Shown: positions 56,171 to 64,000 of the stretch, piece by piece
Numbering within the stretch: position 1 is the stretch's first letter
How the letters are laid out: every line of letters begins with the position of its first letter
Assembly (NCBI RefSeq): GCF_037325665.1
Contig: NC_090258.1
Span: 32,891,281-32,955,280 of the forward strand
Source: Littorina saxatilis
Taxonomy: Eukaryota > Mollusca > Gastropoda > Littorinimorpha > Littorinidae
Direction: 5' to 3'
Length of the DNA stretch: 64,000 nucleotides
Program-made: the position numbers and the translations under genes
The notes under the pieces: generated by a model
The model's database searches: none
Seen by the model: only the letters and a program-made list of their open reading frames with translations
Told to the model about the DNA's origin: nothing

Positions 56171-57039
56171 TGCTTGGTGAAGCCTTTGGTTTTGTATGTG
56201 TGTGTGTGTAGCGCATGTGTTGAATCTGTATGGAGAAATGAACAGGCTAGAAACTACCTTTATCTTATAGACTAGTCCAAGACTCTGCTTCATAAGGTCA
56301 TTACTTTTCCATGCTGGACTAGGGATGGACTGTTAACCGTAGGCACTTGATATAAACATAACCTTATGAACTGTATGATTCTAGTATGTTACACTTCACA
56401 AGTGTGTTCCTTTGTAATTTTTTACACACTTTCACTCGCATTTCAATATTCTTAAAAAAAAAAAAATCTAGTGTAAACCTGGTGCCACACATCAAGCCAT
56501 GTAGTATTCTCCATATCTTTTATTAGTTGCTGTTTTATTATTATAAACATCAAAGATATACATGTATCATACAAAAAGATGTAAAACTAAGCATCAATTA
56601 CTAAACATGACAAACACAGTCCAACGTAAAAAGAAAATCACAATAAACTGAGCACTTTTGATATATATATACAACACTTTCAATACAGTCATGAGATAGG
56701 ATCAAGTTTGCTATTTATATATGCTTGGTTCTCAAACATGTCATAACACTTACAGAATGTATGCAAGCACTAAATGCACAACATCTGAAACCGTAAAGAA
56801 AACGTGCAAGCCAAACAAAAATCATAATAGCATATTTGCATATCAACATAAGTACAAACTTTTTGTGGACAACGATATGTCATGTGTGAAATACTCGGCT
56901 CACAAACTGATCAGAAAACTGAAAATGTGTAAATATTTTATAAAGTACAGTACACAATAACTAAAATAGTAAAAACTTTGCAAGCTAATGCCAATCATGA
57001 TTTGCACATGCTTGTGTAGAAACGGAAGAACTTTTTTTG
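56171..57039. other. No gene recognised
   Basis: AT-rich intergenic sequence with a poly-A run near 56455 and a (TA)n tract near 56660. No repeat partner seen. Confidence 0.5.
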
Positions 57040-57043
57040 TTAA

Positions 57044-58093
57044 AGGCACAGTAAGCCTCCCGTAAACCATCACAGAGCTCCCCGAGCGTCTACATACAGT
57101 ACAAGCATACTTCCATTGAAAGCTCACCGAACAGGAACATCCTGGCTGCTTTCTGTCGAGCGTGAGAAATTTTTTAAGAATTTATTTTCGTGGACTTGCT
57201 CCTCTACAACAATGGCGCCTCGTTTTGGTGCTCTAATGAATATTCAATACCGGAAATCACGCCCGGACAGTAAGCCTCCCGTAAACCATCACAGATACTG
57301 TCAGGCTTTTACACACAGTACAAACACCCTTCCATTTGAACGCTCACCAAACGGGAACATCCTAGGTGCCCTACGTAAAGAGCGAGCAATTTTTAAAGAA
57401 TTAATTTTGCAGATTGTCTCGAACACGTTTTGGACCCATCCTGAACTCAGGTCAAAAATGAGTTACTTCCCTTCGGGTCTCATTCTATCGATGTAAACTG
57501 GCCATAGCCGTGGATCGATGAGTATCAGAATGTTTTTGGACGGCGTGGTGCGTTTTTGTGCTAGACCTAACTTTTAAAATCTAAATAATAAATTGACAGC
57601 TTGTTACACAAACATTCTTTAATCATAAAAGAATTCTTTTTTCATCAAGACAAGATCAGTACAATTCAAAGTTGTGAAAGTTTGAAAAAAGAAAAGCCCG
57701 GAAGCAGGGTCACGCAAGGGTCGTAGCAGACGACGGTTTATGCATATCGCCGTTCCTCTCAAAAGTCAAAAGCCATCGCTCGAGGGTTCTTGTGAACCGC
57801 AGCCGTTTGTTTCGTGCATAAAAACGTGCTATTGTAGATCAGCTCACATCGAGTCGCATTCAAATGACTAACTGACGACTACATTGTGAAAAAGGGAAAC
57901 TGGATCACACGGGTTCACGATGGCTCAGGGGTAAGATAAACCACGCAAAAATAAATTCTTTGAAAATTGTTCGCTCTTTACGGAGGGCACCTAGGATGTT
58001 CTCAATCGGTGAGTGTTTAAATGAAAGGGTGTTTGTACTGTGTGTAAAAGCCTGACCGTATCTGTGATGGTTTACGGGAGGCTTACTGTGCCT
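57044..58093. mobile_element. TTAA-flanked Kolobok/piggyBac-like MITE
   Basis: TTAA at 57040-57043 and 58094-58097. The ends are AGGCACAGTAAGCCTCCCGT and its inverse, with the inverted match extending into ACCATCACAGA. A second internal copy of the terminal sequence starts at about 57268, after 225 bp. AGG-starting ends favour Kolobok over piggyBac. No transposase is present. Confidence 0.82.
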
Positions 58094-58099
58094 TTAAAG

Positions 58100-58428
58100 G
58101 ATAAGCCACAAAAAGCACCTTGCGAACTTGTGAACATACCTTGCAAAATTCTTGAAGTTAAGCAAAATTTACTTGGTGAAAGTGTATGGTTCCTTGTGCA
58201 TTGTTTCTTCTCTTTTAGTTGAAATAAATCTTAACACTACATAAGCGAACATTGCATGCTCTGCTCGGAAACACACTAGGAGATCTATACACACTAACTT
58301 GAAGGAAGACCATGCAAATTAATTCATGTGGCAAGCAGGTGGGAAAACAAGTCTTGTGTCAATTTTAGCTCACTGAGAAAATTCTACGGAATGAGATTCC
58401 AATAAATACATGTAGTGTCAATATAACA
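58100..58428. other. No gene recognised
   Basis: AT-rich spacer between the TTAA element and the DIRS element. Confidence 0.45.
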
Positions 58429-58908
58429 CTTACCTCGACAGTACTATTCTTGCACATTATCTATTATAGGCCGAAAAAATTGGACAAAACGCTGCGTGGG
58501 TACAATTATCTCCCATAACCATGCGCCACCGTGGATCCCAAGCACTGTCCGAGTGCTTCCCCCTTACAGGATGTAGGTGGCGCGTCCTCTTTCTTTTTTC
58601 GCGCGTGACAGTAGGCTGTGTTTCTGCTGCGCTCCCGGATTATTTTGGATTCTAGAGTCTTCTTTTCTGTGTGGATTACCACCTGTTGGATTTTTGTGTG
58701 TTATTCCACTTCTGGCTTGAGGCTACGTTGTTTTTCTTCCAACTTGTGCCTCCGTTGTTGTGTGGCGGACTCGGCGTGCCTACCGTCCTACTTCGTGGTG
58801 ACCGGTCGTCTGCTTCTCGTTTCGCCTCATTCACTTGAGTATTGACCTAATTTTCTTTGAATTTTGTTAATTCTCTATTTTTTAAGGGTACGTACAGGGC
58901 GAGGTAGG

Positions 58909-59610
58909 ATGTCTCGTCTTGTTTTGGGCTCTGGTTCTACGGAACCAGAGTCTGCCGGGGGCAACCCTTCTCCGGGCGCACAGCGTCATGTTTTGCGCAC
59001 GGACAGGGGGACCTTTCGGCGCTCCGACTCTCCCTCCCCAAACGCTTTGCGTTTGCGGCGAGGGAGGGCGGAGAAAGCCTGTTTGAGCAAGCTCAATGCG
59101 AGCTTGCTCAAACAGGCTGGGCTTGAACCTGGGACTTCGGGCGGGGCTGCGCCGTCGAAGGTTCGGGGAAGGTCGAGGGGAAAGAAAAAGCGTCTTTCTC
59201 CTTCTCCTTCCGTGGAACACGCTTCCCCCCCTTCGACGCCGTTGTCCGGCCCTCAGTCTCAGGCTTCAGCTCCTCCCGGTTTCAAGCCAGGGGGGAAGGT
59301 TTCCTTCTCCTCCCTGGCTCGAATCCGGGGGCGGGTCGATTCCCAACCCTCTTTGGGGGTTGGTGAATCTGATCTAGGGGCTACGGGAGAGACTCAGGTT
59401 TCGACTTCTTTCTTTTCCGGTGCCTCTCCTGTGCCCTCCTCGGTTTCCACCGCTGTGGAAGCCAGGAGGGACACGGGTCCTCCTCTGAACTCCCTCGCTG
59501 GGTCGTCTACTGCTGTTTCGACAGTAGTCTCGGACTCATGGGGGGGGGAGATCGGAGGAGATGACGGGGTCTATGAATTCCCTCCCCGCTGGGGTTGGGA
59601 TGCGAATTGA
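58909..59610 (+). CDS. DIRS gag-like leader ORF
   Basis: 233 residues starting MSRLVLGSGS, rich in Ser, Pro and basic residues, with no recognisable domain. It overlaps the next frame by about 50 bp, and overlapping frames are usual in DIRS elements. Its assignment rests on position and composition. Confidence 0.5.
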   Translation: MSRLVLGSGSTEPESAGGNPSPGAQRHVLRTDRGTFRRSDSPSPNALRLRRGRAEKACLSKLNASLLKQAGLEPGTSGGAAPSKVRGRSRGKKKRLSPSPSVEHASPPSTPLSGPQSQASAPPGFKPGGKVSFSSLARIRGRVDSQPSLGVGESDLGATGETQVSTSFFSGASPVPSSVSTAVEARRDTGPPLNSLAGSSTAVSTVVSDSWGGEIGGDDGVYEFPPRWGWDAN

Positions 59611-62107
59611 CCCCGTTCAGGGCGGTCCTGTGGGGGCAGGGGTTTCAGGCTTCGTGCCTACGACCACTGCTACTACGGTTCCCTCTGACGTCCGTGTGAC
59701 TGGTGGCTGTCCCTCTATGAAACGCTCCGGCCGACTAGTTACTGGACGTGGAGGTGTTCGACAGAACGTGGTACTTCTGTCGAATGGTCAGGGCGACGGG
59801 AACATTGTTTCTGTTGCTCAGACCGACACCTCCGACCGGACCGTCTTGACCCCACGCCATTCCTTAGCGTCTGGTGTTCGGGTGACGGATGGTCCGGACC
59901 AAGGGTCCGGAACGGTCCAGGCTTACGGGTCGGGATCGAACCGGACCCACGGGTCCCGACTGGACTTGACCTCCGGGTTTGGTCCGGACGGGACCCATGG
60001 TACGGGACCGTACCGGACCTTAGGGTCCGGTGCGGGACAGTACCTCTGGCCCTTGCCGGACCCCCGGACCTACGGGTCCGGATGGTACGGTACGGGACCA
60101 GTGGTCCGGTCGGGACCGGACCACCCGACCACCTCTGTTGGTCCGGGTGGTCTGGCACCGAACCGGAACACACCGGACCACCGGACCTACGGGTCCGGAT
60201 GGTACGGTACGGGACCAGTGGTCCGGTCGGGACCGGACCACCCGACCACCTCTGTTGGTCCGGGTGGTCTGGCACCGAACCGGAACACACCGGACCACCG
60301 GACCTACGGGTCCGGATGGTACGGTGTTTCCACGTCCGGACCGAACCACCCGAACACTTTTGTGGGTACGGATGGTTCTGTGCCGAACGGGACCTCCGGA
60401 TGGTACGGGACCGGACCGGACCACCGGACCGGACCGGACCACCGGAACACCGGACCACCCGACCGGACCGGATCGGCACCCCCGACCGGACCGGACCATT
60501 TCTTTTCTGATCAGACCCGATGGGTCCCTGTTCAGTCTATAAATGGCGGGGGTTCGTTGGCTGGACTGACCCAACAGTCGCAGGGTTTTTGTTGTTCTCT
60601 CCCTTCGGCTGCTGGAGACGTTTCGTCTTTGGGGCAGGGGTCTTCGCGGCCTCTTGCTTCAGTGGGCGTTTCGTCACAGCCTACTTCATCACTTTCGGCT
60701 CCTCCCCCTCAAGCTTCCTACACTCCTGCTGTTGAGGAGTTGTCGGGAAGTGAAGAGGAGAGTGAGTCAGAGGACGATGGGGAGGAGGATCAGGGTCGCC
60801 CTGAGGTTAACACTGATCCTCTACCCTTGCCGGTTTCTGATGGAACTTCCGAAGCTATGCTTCGTACTTTCCAACAGTACATGACAGACATCACGCGGCG
60901 TCTTGACGCCACGGATGCCTCGCTTAAGCGTCTGTCGTCTAGTGTTCCCAACCCTTCGGTTGACACACAGGACGTGGAGTCTGAGGACGAGAGGCAGGAG
61001 GCTCTCCCTCGCACAGCTAGAAGGACGTTTGAACAGTTTCAGGACGTCCTTCCCTCCGACGCCCTCTCGTCCTTGGAGTCCGCTTCGGCCCGGGCGCGGG
61101 AGGCACACGCCGCGTCTGCCGGCGGCTCGTTTTATGAACGATCCGGCCGCCAGCAATTCGCGTTCCACCCTAGTCTTAGTGCCACGGTGGAAGCGGCAGC
61201 ACATCGCCTGAGGAGTACAGATTCACGTGCGAACGCGACCTATGTTCCTCGGGAGGACGCGGATTCAGTGCCGTGCTTTCCTTCGGGAGGCGCACCTCCA
61301 CTGTTTCCTCGTGTCCAATCTGTTTCGTCCCTCCCTTTTCCCTTTGACTCTCGAACTCTCCCTTTCCAGACTTCGAGTGTTCAGGGTGGGGCTGACGGTG
61401 ATGTGTTCGTTGGGGAGGTGCCTTCGGTCAAGAAGGTGGAACTGAGCTCTGCTTTGTTCCACAATCTTGAGGCCACCGTTTCTTCCATTGTCGAGGCCCA
61501 ATCACAGGCCTTGACATGGATGAGCACGCTGTCCACACTGTTGGACCCTCCCGATCGGGCAGAGTCCGATTCCACTCGGGTCCTTGACACGGTTCGAGTG
61601 GATCGGGCTTTGCATGCCGTGCGATCGTGCGTGACGACTGCGGCAGAATTGGCCATTGGAACACGGGTCCACTTGTTGGCCCTGTTCCGTGATCATTTTC
61701 TGGCTACTTCTTTAGTGCCTCCGGATATGAGGAAGAGTCTGAGGAACACGTTTCCTCAGCCTTCTTCCCTCTTTCATCCGGGCACTGTCCGTTCTGTGGT
61801 GGAGTCCACACGCCAGAGGAACACTGATTCTCTGATGGTTGGCCTCGCTGCTTCGGCGACGTCGGCGGGGAGTAAGAGAAGTGCTACAGTCACCTCCAGC
61901 TCCCAGCCTCAGAAGAAGAAGAAGAAGAAGCCAGTTTCACTGCCTCCTTCTTCCTCCTCTCAGGCGCCTGTCGCGTTCCCCCCTGCGGCCCCGGCTTCTC
62001 GTGCTCCCAAGCGCAAGAAGAAGGGTGCTCAGACAGGTAAGGGTAAGCAGCACCACCAGGGGGGTGGTCGCAAGCCTGCGCCTGCCCGCCAGCAGAATTT
62101 TCAGTGA
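59561..62107 (+). CDS. DIRS gag-like ORF with 39-residue tandem repeats
   Basis: 848 residues. Residues about 110-325 are built on GTGP, RSGPDHPTT and TYGSGWYG motifs, with a 117-bp (39-residue) unit repeated at 60071, 60188 and 60305. A long Ser/Pro and acidic linker (SGSEEESESEDD) follows. The C-terminal part is more ordinary, with a helical-looking stretch (about 625-740), and ends in a Lys-rich tail (KKKKKK, APKRKKKGAQTGKGK), probably nucleic-acid binding. Proteins of this layout precede the reverse transcriptase in DIRS elements. Confidence 0.6.
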   Translation: MTGSMNSLPAGVGMRIDPVQGGPVGAGVSGFVPTTTATTVPSDVRVTGGCPSMKRSGRLVTGRGGVRQNVVLLSNGQGDGNIVSVAQTDTSDRTVLTPRHSLASGVRVTDGPDQGSGTVQAYGSGSNRTHGSRLDLTSGFGPDGTHGTGPYRTLGSGAGQYLWPLPDPRTYGSGWYGTGPVVRSGPDHPTTSVGPGGLAPNRNTPDHRTYGSGWYGTGPVVRSGPDHPTTSVGPGGLAPNRNTPDHRTYGSGWYGVSTSGPNHPNTFVGTDGSVPNGTSGWYGTGPDHRTGPDHRNTGPPDRTGSAPPTGPDHFFSDQTRWVPVQSINGGGSLAGLTQQSQGFCCSLPSAAGDVSSLGQGSSRPLASVGVSSQPTSSLSAPPPQASYTPAVEELSGSEEESESEDDGEEDQGRPEVNTDPLPLPVSDGTSEAMLRTFQQYMTDITRRLDATDASLKRLSSSVPNPSVDTQDVESEDERQEALPRTARRTFEQFQDVLPSDALSSLESASARAREAHAASAGGSFYERSGRQQFAFHPSLSATVEAAAHRLRSTDSRANATYVPREDADSVPCFPSGGAPPLFPRVQSVSSLPFPFDSRTLPFQTSSVQGGADGDVFVGEVPSVKKVELSSALFHNLEATVSSIVEAQSQALTWMSTLSTLLDPPDRAESDSTRVLDTVRVDRALHAVRSCVTTAAELAIGTRVHLLALFRDHFLATSLVPPDMRKSLRNTFPQPSSLFHPGTVRSVVESTRQRNTDSLMVGLAASATSAGSKRSATVTSSSQPQKKKKKKPVSLPPSSSSQAPVAFPPAAPASRAPKRKKKGAQTGKGKQHHQGGGRKPAPARQQNFQ

Positions 62108-62181
62108 GTCCCGGCCCTACGTTGACGCCCCCTCAAGTTGCCCCTCTTTCGTCCGTCGGTTCCCTTTTTCGGGCCCGCGAC

Positions 62182-64000
62182 ATGTGGGGCAGACTGGTCT
62201 CCAACCAGTTTATCTTGAGGGTGGTGGGGTCGGGGTTTTCTCTACCGCTGTCGTCACAACCTCCTTTGTCCGCTCTACCTTTGACGTTCCCCCCTCCTCG
62301 AGACCCTGCCAGATGGCAGGCTCTTCAAGACGAGGTGAACTCGTTGGTCGAGAAGAAGGCTGTCTACCCCCTTTCTCAGCCTTCTCCGGGGTTCTACTCC
62401 CGCCTGTTCACCGTCCCCAAAAAGGACGGCAGGTTCAGGCCGGTGTTGGACCTCTCCACCTTGAACTTGTACCTTCGCAGGTGCAAGTTCAAAATGGAAA
62501 CCCCTTCGTCGGTCCGGTTGGCCATCCGGCCAAACGATTGGGCCACGTCTGTGGACCTCCAGGATGCTTACTTCCACATCCTGGTGGCCCCGGGGTACCG
62601 ACATCTGCTCCGGTTTGTTTGGGAGGGCACAGTGTTCGAGTTTCGGGCCCTCCCATTCGGCCTGTCCTTGGCCCCGCTGATTTTTACAAAGGTGGTCAAG
62701 GAGCTGGCGGCGTTGGTCAGAGCTCAGGGTGTGCGTCTGCGTCAATATTTGGACGATTGGCTCACCCTGGCCCAGTCTCGCGATCAATGCCTCCAACACA
62801 CCCGGCAGGTCCTGGACCGGACCCATGCTTTGGGGTTCCAGATACAGTGGCACAAGTCGGACCTCGTGCCAGCCCAGCAGTTTTGCTACTTGGGGATGGC
62901 GTTCGACACAGTGCTTTACACTGTGTCTCCCTCCCCGGACAGAATCCTCTCCCTGAGGCGAAAGATCCTCTCCATTCAGGCTTGCCGCGCTGTTCCTCAC
63001 AGGCGGCTGGCGGAACTGTTGGGTTCCATGGAGTCTGTCGCTCTGCTGCTGCCCCTTGCAAGGCTACACAAACGTCCCCTGCAACGGGCAGTAGCAGATC
63101 GGACTTCCAGGCCTCTCGATTACACCGAGTTGGTCCAGATCGGGCCTTGGTTTCACGAGGCTGTAGTCCAATGGCTGGACCCGATCTGGCTCAACTCTGC
63201 GGTGCCTATCCAACCGAGACGGCCGTCTCTCTTCCTGTACACCGACGCTTCTACGCGGGGTTGGGGGGCCCACCTGGACCTGCACGAGGCCCAGGGGGTC
63301 TGGACCCAGGAGGAGTCCCTCCTACACATCAACTTTCTAGAGTTGGAGGCGGTTCGTCGGGCTCTGCTGGAGTTTCGCCTCCTGATTCGGGATCAGGATG
63401 TGTTGGTCCACGGGGACAACACCACATGCCTAGCTTACCTTCGCCACCAGGGGGGCACCAATTCTCGGTCCCTCTCCCTGTTAGCGGAGGAGATTCTGCT
63501 CTGGTGCCAGACCAATCAGGTCCGGATGTCAGTCCAATTCGTTCCGGGGAAACTGAACGCCCTGGCCGACATTCTCAGTCGGGGCGATCAGGTTCTCCCC
63601 ACAGAATGGACCATCGCTCACAACGTTCTACAGCGTCTGTGGGCAAGGTGGGACCGTCCTCTGATCGATCTGTTCGCAACTCGATTCAGCGCTCGGCTTC
63701 CCAGGTACGTCAGCCCCTTTCGAGACACGAATGCGTTCCACGTGGACGCATTCACTCTCTCGTGGAGGCTCCTCGATGCTTACACCTATCCCCCGACATC
63801 CCTGATTCCGAGGGTACTGGCAAAGTATCTGCAGGAACGGCCAAGACTGATTTTGGTCGCGCCTTACTGGCCAACAGCTCCGTGGTTTCCAGATCTTCGC
63901 GGTCTCACCCACGTAGACCCTCTACCTCTGAATCTGGACGGGGGAAGTCTGCTCCAGCCTCGATCAGGCCTCCCTCATCCACGTCCAGAGAGTCTGTGCT
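62182..64000 (+). CDS. DIRS reverse transcriptase and RNase H, open to window edge
   Basis: The frame is open for more than 600 codons. Motifs seen: SRLFTVPKKDGRFRPVLDLS, SVDLQDAYFHI, LPFGLSLAPLIFTKV, the catalytic RQYLDDWLT (62740-62766), then RNase H (LYTDASTRGWGAH at about 63237, FLELEAV, VHGDNTTCLAYL and ADILSRG) and a tail WPTAPWF. The YLDDW form and the RNase H arrangement are typical of DIRS. The tyrosine recombinase would follow beyond the window. Confidence 0.88.
   Translation, partial: MWGRLVSNQFILRVVGSGFSLPLSSQPPLSALPLTFPPPRDPARWQALQDEVNSLVEKKAVYPLSQPSPGFYSRLFTVPKKDGRFRPVLDLSTLNLYLRRCKFKMETPSSVRLAIRPNDWATSVDLQDAYFHILVAPGYRHLLRFVWEGTVFEFRALPFGLSLAPLIFTKVVKELAALVRAQGVRLRQYLDDWLTLAQSRDQCLQHTRQVLDRTHALGFQIQWHKSDLVPAQQFCYLGMAFDTVLYTVSPSPDRILSLRRKILSIQACRAVPHRRLAELLGSMESVALLLPLARLHKRPLQRAVADRTSRPLDYTELVQIGPWFHEAVVQWLDPIWLNSAVPIQPRRPSLFLYTDASTRGWGAHLDLHEAQGVWTQEESLLHINFLELEAVRRALLEFRLLIRDQDVLVHGDNTTCLAYLRHQGGTNSRSLSLLAEEILLWCQTNQVRMSVQFVPGKLNALADILSRGDQVLPTEWTIAHNVLQRLWARWDRPLIDLFATRFSARLPRYVSPFRDTNAFHVDAFTLSWRLLDAYTYPPTSLIPRVLAKYLQERPRLILVAPYWPTAPWFPDLRGLTHVDPLPLNLDGGSLLQPRSGLPHPRPESLC

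Larger units (their letters stand above)
58429..64000 (+). mobile_element. Second DIRS-type element, left part; continues past the window
   Basis: Three successive open regions fit DIRS order: two overlapping gag-like frames (58909-59610 and 59561-62107), then a reverse transcriptase/RNase H frame open from 62182 to the window end. CTTACCTCGACAG near 58431 loosely resembles the outer end of the first DIRS element, so the left inverted repeat probably begins there, but its partner lies outside. The visible part looks whole and therefore fairly young. Confidence 0.8.

Overview
The window looks like gene-poor nuclear DNA from a mollusc, most likely a caenogastropod snail. This is inferred from spliced animal genes, tRNA-headed SINEs, large (CA)n, (TG)n and (GA)n arrays and several dispersed repeats I associate with marine snails. 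Two host genes are well supported. One is a TMEM169 homologue whose conserved coding part lies in a single exon (32623-33264, +). The other is a complete four-exon NDUFA4 homologue (43384-55553, +) encoding an 84-residue mitochondrial respiratory-chain subunit. Two further exon-like pieces are weak. A 200-base assembly gap lies at 23052-23251.

Almost everything else is repeat or mobile DNA, much of it nested. Region 1-9.3 kb: a 76-bp tandem array, a ~3.9 kb Helentron-like element with exon-like cargo (1802-5744), and a 49-bp satellite in two blocks. Region 9.7-22 kb: a SINE, a full-length LINE with an intact 1300-codon ORF and 12-bp target duplications (10587-14759), a 2 kb TTAA-flanked element stuffed with a GA-rich minisatellite, a 36-bp array open on both strands, and a second LINE on the minus strand that was hit by a young truncated copy of the first. 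Region 22-31 kb: the gap, a SINE, a head-to-tail array of Helentron-like elements with another family inserted in it, and a small hAT-like element. Region 32.6-36.9 kb: TMEM169 followed by a string of short DNA elements. Region 38.3-42.7 kb: the inverted second copy of the TTAA/GA element and a rearranged LINE tail. Region 43.3-56.2 kb: NDUFA4, whose 9.3 kb first intron holds a DIRS-type element with inverted terminal repeats and an internal complementary region, plus nested hAT-like elements and a Harbinger-like MITE. Its second intron holds one Helentron-like element inserted in another. Region 57-58.1 kb: a TTAA-flanked Kolobok/piggyBac-like element. Region 58.4-64 kb: the left part of a second DIRS-type element with long open frames that runs off the window.

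The main unifying observation is that at least four sequence-unrelated short-element families share one terminal architecture: a 5' subterminal motif, its inverted copy near the 3' end, a small GC-rich hairpin, then a CTTGT terminus inserted between two Ts with no target duplication. This fits non-autonomous Helentron (HINE) elements. Two of these families also carry many nuclear-receptor-type sites (TCAAGGTCA; AGGTCAAAGGTCA). All identifications were made by eye; none was checked against a database.
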